Assembly: GCF_907165205.1 (NCBI RefSeq)
Contig: NC_058193.1
Location: 13,437,544-13,501,543 of the forward strand
DNA from: Coccinella septempunctata
Taxonomy: Eukaryota > Arthropoda > Insecta > Coleoptera > Coccinellidae
Reading direction: 5' to 3'
DNA: 64,000 bases
Below are positions 11,201-21,831 of this stretch, piece after piece (position 1 is the stretch's first letter; each line of letters opens with the position of its first letter). The translations under genes were made by a program, and so were the position numbers. The notes under the pieces are model-generated. The model searched no databases, was not told where the DNA came from, and saw nothing but the letters and a program-made list of their open reading frames with translations.

Positions 11201-12062
11201 CTTCTAACAAAATGGAAAGGAAGATATGGGATGGAAACTTATAACTATATCTCCAAACCTGAATTCAAGAACTGTGTTATTTTCAATGAGAACTTAGCAG
11301 CTGTTGAAATGCAAAAGCTGCAGATCTATTTAAACAAGCCAATTTATGTGGGAATGAGTATCTTGGATTTGGCTAAAACTACTATTTATGACTTCCATTA
11401 CCACTACATGACTGAAGCTTTCAGTGCTGGCTGTACCATCTTATATACTGATACTCTTATTTATGAGGTCTCTGAAGATCCTTATGAAAGAATGAAACTT
11501 GACTGTTATGAAAGATTTGATACCTCAGATTATCCCTAGAATAATACTTACGGTATTCCTCAAGTTAATAAAAAGGTATTAGGAATGATGAAGGATGAAA
11601 ACAATGGAATACCTATGACCGATTATGTTGGTCTCAGGTCTAAACTATATGCAGCGAAAACTTCTACGGATGATCTCAATATGAAAAAACAACAATGAGT
11701 GGAAGTAGAGTATGAAGCGGATGAAATTGAATCCATGTGTGGAAATTATGGTACCACTAAGAAAGCTAAGGGTATTAAAAAATCAATCGTAAAGAACAGA
11801 ATATGTTTTGATGATTACATTGAATGTTTAGAAACATGGAAACATAAAATTATTTTTATTTAATTCAGGCGAAGGAACATCATATGTATTCACTGACACA
11901 GGAAAAATAGCTTTAAGTCCTGAAGACGATAAACGATGTTTGGTGACCGAAACATTCAACACTCTACCGTGGGGTCATTATTCACTCAATAAACGCAAGA
12001 TTGAAGCATATGATGAACCTAGGAAGAAGATTTCAATGTTGGAAAAATTGATGACTATATGA
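8220..12062 (+). pseudogene. Protein-primed family B DNA polymerase, Polinton/Maverick type (decayed)
   Basis: A long polymerase gene broken by stops and frameshifts. N-terminal pieces at 8503-8949 and 9063-9566 have SGWALFNVVNLGVNINKF and SINVYILKKEK. Exonuclease motifs follow: IIYADLES (Exo I, ~9470), VFHNLSGYDAYIL (Exo II, ~9870) and YSDLYILLLADV (Exo III, ~10320). A Cys/His insert, CHICEEMF...RDHNHL...GAAHEGCNINYK (9730-9850), resembles endonuclease VII-type zinc/HNH motifs. Polymerase motif A is YFDVNNQYGWAMSQ (~10610), motif B is KLMNNAVFG-K, and motif C is YTDTLIYE (~11440). The C-terminus, ALSPEDDKRC...LPWGHYSL, lies near 11900-11990. Motif B is split by an intron at 11081-11159. No integrase, packaging ATPase, protease or capsid gene is visible, so this is an isolated polymerase relic. 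Confidence 0.85.
11081..11159 (+). other. Spliceosomal-type intron inside polymerase motif B
   Basis: The segment starts GTAAGT and ends in a pyrimidine-rich TTTTGTTACAG. Removing its 79 nt joins the codons for F and K through a Gly codon and restores the conserved KxMNNxxFGK box in frame. The downstream exon then continues with TMENIRKR. A second acceptor-like stretch ends near 11869 (TTTATTTAATTCAG) before the C-terminal segment. Confidence 0.8.
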
Positions 12063-13013
12063 TTTAAATTTTTTTTAGCGATCACTCTGTTTTAATCAAA
12101 TAAATAACAATGTTACTGAGAATAAAATAAATGATTTTTCTTTCACAAGGTTTCAATTAATGACTCACCATCACCCTTTCACCCATGATTTGAAAAATAA
12201 AAATGAAAGCATTCAGCTGTTCTACATTATTTGACTAGCGACATATCTCCTCATTACCAACCTAAAAAGCATGACGTATCTCTAATACCAACGCTAAGGT
12301 ACCTACCTATCTATCTCTCTTGTAACGCAAAAGTCCCGAGTTCGAATCTCGACGTTAGAAAAGTACGAAACAAAATCTCGAACCCGCTCACCTTCACACC
12401 CCTCATAGTCAAACTCATCCCCCACTCTCCTCTCACCCTCGTCTACTGGATGACCTTGAACGGGACTTTGAAAAATTTTCAAAATTGACCGATTTCTGCA
12501 AAATCGACCTTAGACTTCCTTATGGGAATTTACATGTAAAAACTACCCTTCTTGCGCTCGAACCGGTGTTGCCTATCTACTACCCTACTAAGAATGTTCT
12601 CAAGAAAACTGTAGTCTCGTCGACGAATAATTATGAACAAGATATTTCTTCTTCCTTTGTATCTGGTGGAAAAACTTTCAGTGGAAATTTCAACAATTGC
12701 AGTTTCCATTTTGTTACTAAATAAAGAAATAAAATATGATTTGACGTTTTGAAAGAAATATGATTTGACATTTATAACGTGGTTACCTCGGAGAAAACTA
12801 ATCTCGAGCGCCAGCTATTCTTTTAAGGAAGAATAGCAAACCTACCAGAGTAGCTGCTAGTCGGAGACAGAGTTCGCTGTTATCTAGGATGGTAGCGATA
12901 ACGAAGTAGTCAAAATCAAATTGTGTAAAAGTTTATTCACACCTTCGGAAACTGATTATATGTACAAGGGAGATATGTGTAGGTATGAACTATGAGCGAA
13001 TCTATAAGCGAAC
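12063..13013. other. Region without genes; small palindrome and tRNA-like B box
   Basis: No credible coding region. At 12337-12354, CCGAGTTCGAATCTCG resembles a tRNA T-arm (B box), but I cannot build a full tRNA or a convincing A box around it. At 12815-12836 there is a 22-bp near-palindrome, CTATTCTT...AAGAATAG. At 12788-12805 the complement reads CTGGCGCTCGAGATTAG, which looks like a retroelement primer-binding site. If so, 12806-13013 and 19887-21003 could be one long terminal repeat split by the PLE; this is weak. Confidence 0.4.
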
Positions 13014-13026
13014 ATACATTCGGGAA
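13014..13026. repeat. Left target-site duplication of the outer PLE
   Basis: ATACATTCGGGAA occurs here and again at 19874-19886, immediately outside the right end of the Penelope-like element. Five extra bases (CTTAA) lie between this copy and the terminal inverted repeat. Confidence 0.85.
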
Positions 13027-13642
13027 CTTAACAGACTTTAGTATCGGGAGAAAGAAGTCAACTATGCTAAGATATTGAATTTGGAAATAGAATTCACGTG
13101 TGGTAGTTTGGTGCATTATGGAAAGAAACTTGAAGGGCTAACTCTAGAGCTGAAAACGTTGTTACCTGAACCAAATCACGGTGAATTTTTTAGGAGACAA
13201 CATATTAGCTATAACAAACATTTTTTAAAGTTAGGTCAAAATTATGTAACAAGTTCAGTGCCTTGATTGACAAGCAAAGAGGAGAGCAGCAGATAGCTGT
13301 GCAAGATAGATGGTTGAGGAACTTGACGGATGTTGACTTACCCGTGGATGTCAAAACAGTGTTGTCGTTGGGCCCGGAATTTGCAGTTGAAAATTACTCA
13401 CGGTTGGATTATCTTGACCTGCTGGCTGATGTGGATACTATCATACAAAGAAAATTAGTCAACAATAAAAACATATATAGAGCTAAAGTGGCACATATTT
13501 TTACTGACCAACTTATTAAACAGAAAAGTTCGTCTAAATCTCTGATTGTACGTCAAGTTGAGATTACAAGAAGATTCATAAGGGACCATCCAGATATAGT
13601 TATAACCAGGTCAGACAAGGGTAATGTGACAGTTATCCTATA

Positions 13643-13654
13643 TAAAACTGAGTA
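13643..13654. repeat. Left target-site duplication of the inner PLE
   Basis: TAAAACTGAGTA occurs here and at 17776-17787. Removing the segment between them, plus one copy, rejoins the outer PLE reading frame exactly, which confirms the insertion. Confidence 0.9.
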
Positions 13655-15055
13655 ATACGAGTAATTTTAAGGGTTTAACGACTCTTTTGTGGAATGGAAA
13701 TACTCTTTTTTCTCAACCAAGCTTTCGCAATTATTTTATTGCTTCTTCAGGGTTTCTACAATATAAAATACAAAGATCAATTTAATATAAAAACATTTCT
13801 CTTTTAAAATTACCGAAAGTGAGGTTAAACGTTTCACTGACTTCAACAACGCATAACATACTTCGACTACAAGTAGTACAGACAGAACTTATTTTTCGTT
13901 TTTTCGTCATGTATATCTAGTTTTTATTCAGTCAATTTCAATTTATTTGTCCAAATTTCTTTTATAACTCTCACTCTATTACGTCGCATTTAACATTTGT
14001 AAATTTCAATGTCATGATCACAGAATACACAAACCACAATTTCTTGTCAAACAGTTCTTCTTCACCATCCAACGTCTGCTTCCCGGCTCCTGTTCAGTCT
14101 CATTTCCAGTAAATAGCTGTACATATTGCTCAAATTATTAGTGTCACTTTTTTTATTCATTGTATTTCCATTTTTTCTTATTTTTATCATCTCATGTATT
14201 AGTCGTTTTTGATAATTATTTTCCGTTTTCAAAATTTTTACATTTTCGATATCTGCTTTGTGATTTAGATTTTGGGCATGTATTGCCAGAGCACATCTAT
14301 CTTTTCCAGTTCTTATGTCTGACTTATGTAAAGATAATCTACTTTTCATCCACTGCGAAGTCTGACCGATATACACCTTGTCACAATCCAGGCAACCTAT
14401 CTGATATATCACATTGCTCTTCATCATCATTGGAATCGGATCCTTTAGTCTACTATACAATCGTCCAACTGTTTTTCGATTATAAGCTGCTATTTGGACA
14501 TTTTCATCTTTGAAAATATTGTTTACTTTCTTTGTTAAATCCTTTATGTTTGGTAAGGATGCAAATTTTATATCTGCTTTTTGCTCTTGTTGTTCATTTA
14601 CGTTTATTGTCGTATTTGATGCATATAAAAGTTTTTTTATCATGCCAGGTGGATACGAGTTTTGTACCAATATTTCATATAACTGCCTCAATCCTTTTTT
14701 TTCCAATGTACTATGACAGATTTTACTTACTCTATTTTTCATTTGTTTTATGAAATTTATTTTTATGTTTATGTTATGGTCTGAAAAATAGTTTATTAAT
14801 TTATTTGCACATGTGTTCTTTCTGTACCAATCCAGTTTTATCAAATTTCCATCTCTGTGTACCTTTGTGTCCAGGAAGGGTACGCCACACTCTATGTCCT
14901 CTTCTTCAACTGTAAATTTCAATTTTGTATGATATTCGTTGAAACATTTTAGTGTTTCATCAACTTTGTCGCCCGGCAGTACCATTAAAATATCATCCAC
15001 AAATTTTTTTTAATATTGGAATAATGAACCTTAATTTCAATAACGATTGAATCAC
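13655..15055. repeat. Left arm of the 1.4-kb inverted repeat
   Basis: This is the inverse copy of 16343-17742. By eye I find only two differences: a homopolymer run of eight T here against seven A there (15003-15011), and one synonymous change near 14709. The identity is well above 99 percent, so the structure is young or recently homogenised. Confidence 0.9.
13720..13753 (-). ncRNA. Hammerhead-like core motif, left end of inner PLE
   Basis: On the minus strand the sequence reads CCCTGAAGA, then a stem AGCAAT/ATTGC around a short loop, then GAAAGCT. CUGANGA followed by stem II and GAAA is the conserved half of the hammerhead ribozymes known from PLEs. Stems I and III and the cleavage site are not established here. 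Confidence 0.4.
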
Positions 15056-16351
15056 TAAATCGTCCATCACATATTGTGCTATTATAGGACTTAGTTCCGA
15101 TCCCATCGCACAACCGACTATCTGAGAATAGAATTTCCCTCTGAACGTACAATAGTTTTTGTCCAGGAGAAAGGACATTATCTCAAAGAAAGTATCTTCA
15201 TCCATCGATGTGTGCTGCTTTATATCCTCCCATTTATTCTTCAGAACACCAACAATCAAATTTTTTTCTAAAGATCCAAACAGATTAACCACATCAAAAG
15301 ACACTATTTTGTAATTATCCGGTAATATGTAATTATTAATCTGATCTGAAAACTGGAAACTATCTTTTATGTAAAAATCATTATCTGTATTGTAGGCTGC
15401 CTTTAAAATAGACGCCATAAACCGTGAAAGAGATGTCATTGGACTATTAATACTCGAAATTATAGGTCTTATTGGATTACCTGGCTTGTGCACTTTGGGA
15501 TTTCCATAAATTCGTGGAGCCACCGAATTGTAAGTTTTCATTGATTTCGCCTGCTGCTCTGTAATATAATTTTTCTCCACGAGCCTAGTTATGAACTTGT
15601 TACACTGAGTTTGTATAGTTTGTGTTGGGTCCCTTGGCAATAGTTTGAAATCATCTGAGTTTAAGAGTGTTTGTATTTTGTCTTCGTATTCTGCTTTGTC
15701 CATAATTACTGTCACTGCTCCCTTGTCACTATTGAGCACTATAAGGTCTTCATTATTCTTCAAAAATACCTTCGTCTCATGATACCATCTAGTCATGGGA
15801 GAGTTTACTTCAATGTTCTTATGAATGAAATTTGTAATCACATTGGTTACTCTTGCTCTCTGTGTATCTTTTCTTCTTTCTGGTACTGTCAGTAGAATAT
15901 TTTCCACGTCTGCTATTAATTCATCTATTTTTACATCATTTTTTGTCATCGGTAATGAGAACTTTGTGCCTAGTGATAGAAGATTTTTTACATTTTCAGG
16001 AAGTTCCCTGTTTGACAAGTTCATCATCCACCTATCTTGTATCTTCGCCTTGTTTCTACTTTCATTAGATAAACATCTAATCTTATTTAAGTTGACTTTT
16101 TGGATCTTGAAGAATATTTTGTTGTAAGATATCTTTGTTTTACGTATGTACTCTTCAAGTTCTGATACATGATGTAATTCATCCTGTAAACGTTTGTTTG
16201 CTTTTTCAAGTTTAGTTATCTTATAATTGACCTGACAAATTTCCAAACTCAAGATCTTTTTTATGGTTTTTTCATTGAAATCTCTGATTTTTCTATTTAA
16301 TGACTTGTTCTCAAAATCAAACAATGACATTACAGTCTTTATGTGATTCAA
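14062..16351 (-). pseudogene. Inner PLE ORF (RT + GIY-YIG), one frameshift
   Basis: The ORF starts at 16351 and is open to 14993, then continues in another frame from 15000 to 14062. The N-terminal half contains DRWMMNLSNRELP, LNSDKGAVTVIMDK, NPKVHKPGNPIRPI, SFDVVNLFGSLE and GCAMGSELSPIIAQ. The second half has VDDILMVLPGDK and the GIY-YIG endonuclease with CDKVYIGQTSQWMKSR. The break is one extra T in a homopolymer directly before the catalytic VDD, so it separates the two halves of the RT active site. The inverted arm at 16343-17335 has the in-frame version of this stretch. Otherwise the copy looks complete. Confidence 0.9.
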
Positions 16352-17335
16352 TCGTTATTGAAATTAAGGTTCATTATTCCAATATTAAAAAAATTTGTGG
16401 ATGATATTTTAATGGTACTGCCGGGCGACAAAGTTGATGAAACACTAAAATGTTTCAACGAATATCATACAAAATTGAAATTTACAGTTGAAGAAGAGGA
16501 CATAGAGTGTGGCGTACCCTTCCTGGACACAAAGGTACACAGAGATGGAAATTTGATAAAACTGGATTGGTACAGAAAGAACACATGTGCAAATAAATTA
16601 ATAAACTATTTTTCAGACCATAACATAAACATAAAAATAAATTTCATAAAACAAATGAAAAATAGAGTAAGTAAAATCTGTCATAGCACATTGGAAAAAA
16701 AAGGATTGAGGCAGTTATATGAAATATTGGTACAAAACTCGTATCCACCTGGCATGATAAAAAAACTTTTATATGCATCAAATACGACAATAAACGTAAA
16801 TGAACAACAAGAGCAAAAAGCAGATATAAAATTTGCATCCTTACCAAACATAAAGGATTTAACAAAGAAAGTAAACAATATTTTCAAAGATGAAAATGTC
16901 CAAATAGCAGCTTATAATCGAAAAACAGTTGGACGATTGTATAGTAGACTAAAGGATCCGATTCCAATGATGATGAAGAGCAATGTGATATATCAGATAG
17001 GTTGCCTGGATTGTGACAAGGTGTATATCGGTCAGACTTCGCAGTGGATGAAAAGTAGATTATCTTTACATAAGTCAGACATAAGAACTGGAAAAGATAG
17101 ATGTGCTCTGGCAATACATGCCCAAAATCTAAATCACAAAGCAGATATCGAAAATGTAAAAATTTTGAAAACGGAAAATAATTATCAAAAACGACTAATA
17201 CATGAGATGATAAAAATAAGAAAAAATGGAAATACAATGAATAAAAAAAGTGACACTAATAATTTGAGCAATATGTACAGCTATTTACTGGAAATGAGAC
17301 TGAACAGGAGCCGGGAAGCAGACGTTGGATGGTGA
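16343..17335 (+). pseudogene. Inverted 3' part of the inner PLE ORF
   Basis: The frame is open from 16343 to the stop at 17335. It encodes the last part of the RT palm (FVDDILMVLPGDK), the thumb and the GIY-YIG endonuclease, identical in sequence to the minus-strand copy. It lacks the N-terminal half, including the first catalytic Asp, so it could at most give an endonuclease-bearing fragment. It exists because of the 5' inversion that accompanied insertion. Confidence 0.85.
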
Positions 17336-17643
17336 AGAAGAACTGTTTGACAAGAAATTGTGGTTTGTGTATTCTGTGATCATGACATTGAAATTTACAA
17401 ATGTTAAATGCGACGTAATAGAGTGAGAGTTATAAAAGAAATTTGGACAAATAAATTGAAATTGACTGAATAAAAACTAGATATACATGACGAAAAAACG
17501 AAAAATAAGTTCTGTCTGTACTACTTGTAGTCGAAGTATGTTATGCGTTGTTGAAGTCAGTGAAACGTTTAACCTCACTTTCGGTAATTTTAAAAGAGAA
17601 ATGTTTTTATATTAAATTGATCTTTGTATTTTATATTGTAGAA

Positions 17644-17678
17644 ACCCTGAAGAAGCAATAAAATAATTGCGAAAGCTT
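17644..17678 (+). ncRNA. Hammerhead-like core motif, right end of inner PLE
   Basis: The inverted-arm copy of the motif at 13720-13753, with the same CTGAAGA, stem II and GAAA arrangement. Confidence 0.4.
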
Positions 17679-17775
17679 GGTTGAGAAAAAAGAGTATTTC
17701 CATTCCACAAAAGAGTCGTTAAACCCTTAAAATTACTCGTATTATTTATAGTATAGACTCTGATAGTACATAAAC

Positions 17776-17787
17776 TAAAACTGAGTA
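17776..17787. repeat. Right target-site duplication of the inner PLE
   Basis: Second copy of TAAAACTGAGTA; the outer PLE ORF resumes directly after it. Confidence 0.9.
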
Positions 17788-19771
17788 TATACAGAAATCA
17801 CTTGACTTGTTAGATGACCCCAATGATTACAACCGTTTGGAAAAGGATCCGACGATTAAGTACCAAAACAAAGTCAACAGACAAGTTGTTAAATTGAAGA
17901 AAGAAAATATTATAGATGATGGTACTGCCAGTTCATTGATGACATATAACGCGGTGTCCCCAAAGTCTTATGCCCTACCCAAGATCCATAAACCACAGTT
18001 GGCAGTGAGACCAATCATATCTAGCATTGGTGGACCCAATACAAAAATCTCGATTTTCATAAGAAACATTTTAACAGCTAGTTATAACAGGACTAATCCA
18101 TATTATGTTCGGGATTCATTTGAATTTAGTAAGACGATGAATGGGCTGGTGATCCCGGATGGATATGTGATGGTGAGCCTGGATGCAGTTTCTTTGTTCA
18201 CTAATATCACCTTGGAAGCATCTAAGAGATCAATAATAAAACACTGGGAGGAAATACAACCAAACTGCCCTATGGATCAAAAACACTTCTTGGGGTTGCT
18301 GGATGTGGTTTACCAAACAACATACTGCAGATTTAATGATGGTTTCTACAAACAACAAAAAGGCACACCCATGGGTTCTGAGGTGTCTCCGATCCTTTCA
18401 CAATTCGTGATGGATGACCTGTTGGATGAGAGTATCCCTAGATTAACATTTACTTTGCTACAGGTTAAAAAGTTCTTGGATGATTTATTTTGCCTGATGC
18501 CGGAGGACAGGATCGGAGAAGTGGTGGATGTGTTCGATGAATTTGACATAAATATTTCATTTACAACTGAGGTAGAAGTAGAAGGCAGATTACCCTTCTT
18601 GGATGTGTTACTGGTGAGAGAAAATCAAACCATTATTACAGATTGGTATACCAAACCAATGGCGTCTGGCCGGTATCTCAACTATTACTCCAGTCATCAA
18701 CTGAAACATAAGTTAAATCTCATCACAGGTATGAAGAATAGACTATATGGTATATGTGATAGATCCAAATATGAGGGCTCATTACAGAGACTTAAAACCC
18801 TATTAATACAGAACTCATACCCAATTAGGTTGATAAATGGAATATTTTATAACAGCTCACCAGCTGTTAATGACATAATAAATAACACAGAGAGTTCAGA
18901 TGTGATAGTGGAGACAGATACACAGAATTATAAATATTACAAATTGCCACATTATGATCAAATAACGTCGAAGATCATATCATTGTTCAAAGGAATAAAT
19001 GAGTTGAGATTCGTCAGGAGAATTCTTAATAAGTTGAAAAGATTTGTCTTTACACACCTAAAGGATAAAGAAGGACCATATAACACTACGAATGTTATCT
19101 ATCGGATTGATTGTAGCACATGTGAAGGGGCATATATTGGCCAGACGGGTAGGAGACTTAACACGAGGTTAGAAGAACATAAAAGAGACACAAGACTAAT
19201 GAGGTCAACCACAGGATTGGCGAGACATACAGTAGATACGGGCCATATCATGAATTTAAATGATGTCAATATTTTAAGAAAGGTGAACAACCATAATAAG
19301 AGGCTTTTCTTGGAATCTGCGGAAATTAATATGTGTGACAACAGTGTGAATATAAATACAGACTATAGTGCACTCAGTGACATCTACTGTAATATCTTGG
19401 AGATGATTAGATTGCGAAGAACGGATAACCCCAATATGACAAGAAACATCGAACCTGGCTGAGTAAGAATAGGATCAGTGAATGACAGAGAGGATCATAG
19501 AGACGAGTTGGATCGACGGCGTCGAGTTTCCTAACCTAATTTGAAATTAAAGTTCTAACAAAAGATTTTTGTAGTTTGATGTGTTTTTTCATATCTCTGT
19601 CTTGTTGTATTGTGATTAGGATATGTATTATAATTGTTCTGGTCGAACTTCTACGACAAAATTAATATTCTGAGGATGGTTCCGTCCTTTCTTTTCGAAA
19701 AATCGCATTGATTGTGAGTACCATGTGTAACATAGGGTACAATGTCCATTGACTTTTTGTGTGTTTTTAGT

Positions 19772-19805
19772 CCCTGAAGAAGTTCAAAATCATGAACGAA
19801 AGCTA
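19772..19805 (+). ncRNA. Hammerhead-like core motif, 3' end of outer PLE
   Basis: CCCTGAAGAA, a stem GTTC/GAAC around an 8-nt loop, and CGAAAGCT. The core matches the inner PLE at the same relative position although the stem sequence differs. That kind of covariation supports a conserved RNA fold. The remaining stems are not resolved. Confidence 0.45.
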
Positions 19806-19873
19806 GGAAAAGCAATAAAGAATAATACTGAGAAGACCCATAGTTGACTTCTTTCTCCCGATACTAAAGTCTG

Positions 19874-19886
19874 ATACATTCGGGAA
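19874..19886. repeat. Right target-site duplication of the outer PLE
   Basis: Second copy of ATACATTCGGGAA, directly next to the end of the 35-bp terminal inverted repeat. Confidence 0.85.
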
Positions 19887-21512
19887 ATTATATCCGGTCA
19901 CGAACACTTTATGAAGTTTATACCGGGTGCAGTGAAAAATTAAAGGTTCAATGAAATGCGCCAACCAGAACTGACAGAAGGAATACTAAAGACTTGCTAT
20001 ACGGTATCGGGATGTAATTGTATTTCTCCAGATATGAAACACAACCAGGGCGGATCTGTTCGAGATCTTTATTCGCTACCCCAAGGGCTATAACGCACCT
20101 ATTTTTAGCGCAACTACGGGATTTCACTGACGGCGGGCGGTATCTCTTATTCTCTACCCCAAGGGCTATAACGCGCCATGACTGATAGAAGAAGAGATTT
20201 CGGATTCAACGCTTGTGACTGTCGGAACGCGGACAGGGGGGTTGGAGGGACTTTCCCTTCAGTACCCCAAGGGCTTGCGCACCATGACTGATAGCGAAGG
20301 GAAAAGTCAGACTCGCGAAACAGGGTAAAGAACGATAAAATACAACAGAAAATGATACAGTACAGCAGTGTCAAAGTCAAAGAAGCAACCGGTGTAGGTC
20401 TAACAAAGAAACTGAATGGTACAGACGGGGACCTACCTCCTTTGTTTCAGGCACTCGCGGAAAATCAAAGGAAAGAAAAAAAACTAAAAATTAATTCTAA
20501 ATAGCACTGATGCAACACAAAATTATTCTTAAACGGCGAAACTCAGAAAATACGGAGCATAAACTAGCTGAAGTAAAAGAACTGAATCAAAAGCAGAAGT
20601 CACCACGTTAAAACTGAAATCAAAGAGCGAAAAGTCAAAAGTCGAAGTACTGAAGTAAACGAGCAAAAGTTAAAAAGTGACCGTCGCGGGGGAAAATTTG
20701 CTTTTATAGGCAAATCCTCCCTCACGGTAAAAATCTGAAAATTCCAGAATGCAACAAGAATGAAAAACGTCATCAGCTCCGGTTTATGGCATATCAACAG
20801 ATGAAAAACGTCAAAATCTTCAACGGCATGCAAGAAAAACAACGTTAAACACAGATAAACGGTTTTTTACATTTACTCTGCCTATCGGAATGAACGTACT
20901 GAATATTCGAGAATTAAAATATTTTCAAAGACGGAAATGTAAAAACGAAAGGAATGCACTAAATGAATTCCAATTTTCCTCAGAAAACTGGGGTTCATTA
21001 CACGTTTCATATTTCCCTAGGGAAATATGGAATGTCAGTTCATATGATATGAGTGTGTTATGACATGACATGGTAACTAAGGCGATATAGCTCAATATTG
21101 GTTCGATCAGAAAAAAAATTATTCTACTGCCACAATGTCAGAAAAAAATCAATGTCAAATTTTGAAATTTCAAATTTGAAATTTGTTGACATATTATAGA
21201 AACAATAAACTTGTTTCTGTAATCTGTGCTCAAATGTCTGCTTTTCGCACCATCTGTCCGAGGAGATCCGAAATTTTTTGATTTATGCGATTATAGGGCG
21301 GAGTTTCCCATCTAAACTTGTTTCTGTGATCTGTGGTCTCTCTTTTTCCTTGTCTCTTTTCAGTGTTGAGTGAGAACTCGGCGAAAGCAGACGTGTTCAC
21401 AGTGCCGTAAAAGTGAATGCGGAAGAGAAAGCGAAGCTACGGAATTTGTGATTCCGTCTACGAAACTTCCGAACTTTTTGTAAGTTCTATATATGTGTAT
21501 GTGTTGTACAGC
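19887..21512. other. Non-coding region with repeated CTACCCCAAGGGCT motif
   Basis: No credible ORF. CTACCCCAAGGGCTATAACG occurs at 20076 and 20153, and a shorter version (TACCCCAAGGGCT) at 20262. The second and third copies are also followed by CCATGACTGATAG, so the unit is longer than the core. A 20-bp perfect palindrome, ATATTTCCCTAGGGAAATAT, lies at about 21009-21028. The segment could be part of a long terminal repeat split by the outer PLE. From about 21230 the sequence may be the 5' UTR of the Jockey-like element that resumes after the copia insertion. Confidence 0.45.
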
Positions 21513-21517
21513 GGAAA

Positions 21518-21699
21518 TGATGAAGATGATGTGCTCAATGATTACTACTTTATGTTATTCTATGATTGGAATGAAAAGTTAGGTTAGGTTTATTCCTTCT
21601 AGAACATTCGAGCTGTTGAATCTGAAAGGGTAGGATGTAGTACTTGGAAGAATAAAGATTGTAACTAGAAGAGAGTGTTTTATTGAATTATTCATAACA
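21518..21699 (+). repeat. Copia 5' LTR
   Basis: 182 bp, starting TGATGAAGATGATG and ending TTATTCATAACA. It contains an AATAAAG polyadenylation-like signal near 21650. Confidence 0.95.
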
Positions 21700-21702
21700 G
21701 AG

Positions 21703-21720
21703 TGGTAGCAGAGCGTGGTT
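21703..21720 (+). promoter_or_regulatory. Copia primer-binding site (initiator tRNA-Met)
   Basis: TGGTAGCAGAGCGTGGTT starts three bases after the 5' LTR. It is complementary to the 3' end of eukaryotic initiator tRNA-Met, the usual primer of this superfamily. Confidence 0.85.
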
Positions 21721-21831
21721 CGGAAAAATAAAAGCGGGATTGCAAAGAAGAAGAAGTTCAAGACGAGAAAATTAATCAGAAGGTGAAAAGGAAATTCATT
21801 TGGTCGAGATTGAAGAAGATCCAACTTCCAC

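Larger units (their letters stand above)
13655..17742 (-). mobile_element. Inner PLE with head-to-head inverted structure
   Basis: A Penelope-like copy on the minus strand (ORF 16351 to 14062, 3' end at 13655) is joined at its 5' side to an inverted copy of its own 3' part on the plus strand (16343-17742). Both outer ends are therefore identical 3' ends. It lies inside the outer PLE with a 12-bp target duplication. Between 17742 and the right duplication are about 33 bp of extra filler. It belongs to a different PLE subfamily from its host. Confidence 0.9.
16343..17742. repeat. Right arm of the 1.4-kb inverted repeat
   Basis: Partner of 13655-15055. The central 1.29 kb (15056-16342) is single-copy and holds the N-terminal half of the minus-strand ORF. 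An arm pair this long and this similar could extrude as a cruciform or be lost by recombination. Confidence 0.9.
13075..19462 (+). pseudogene. Outer PLE ORF: reverse transcriptase plus GIY-YIG endonuclease (split)
   Basis: The N-terminal part runs from about 13075 to 13654, with a frameshift near 13263. It includes QDRWLRNLTDVDLP and VITRSDKGNVTVILYKTE. After the inserted PLE the same frame resumes at 17788 and stays open to the stop at 19462. Visible motifs: PKIHKP, SLDAVSLFTNI (first catalytic Asp), GTPMGSEVSPILSQ, and VKKFLDDLFCL with the catalytic DD. The C-terminal GIY-YIG endonuclease shows VIYRIDCSTCEGAYIGQTGR followed by RLEEHKRD. The protein would nick target DNA and prime reverse transcription. 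The N-terminus looks incomplete, and the insertion alone inactivates it. Confidence 0.9.
13027..19873 (+). mobile_element. Outer Penelope-like element (PLE)
   Basis: Bounded by a 13-bp target duplication, the element carries a single Penelope-type ORF with reverse transcriptase and GIY-YIG endonuclease on the plus strand. Its two ends share a 35-bp inverted repeat, 13032-13066 against 19839-19873, meaning that a short inverted piece of its own 3' end was added at the 5' end. That is a known hallmark of PLE insertion. The ORF is interrupted by a second PLE (13655-17742) that has its own 12-bp duplication. Confidence 0.85.

Noticed and set aside
12331..12360. tRNA gene
   Set aside because: Only a T-arm/B-box-like stretch is present; no acceptor stem, D arm or anticodon arm can be built.
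14160..16127. Plus-strand open frames across the inner PLE
   Set aside because: They are antisense shadows of the minus-strand PLE ORF, and mirrored ones occur in the other arm.
21560..21600. Telomeric TTAGG repeat
   Set aside because: Only two units (GTTAGGTTAGG), inside each copia LTR; not a telomere tract.
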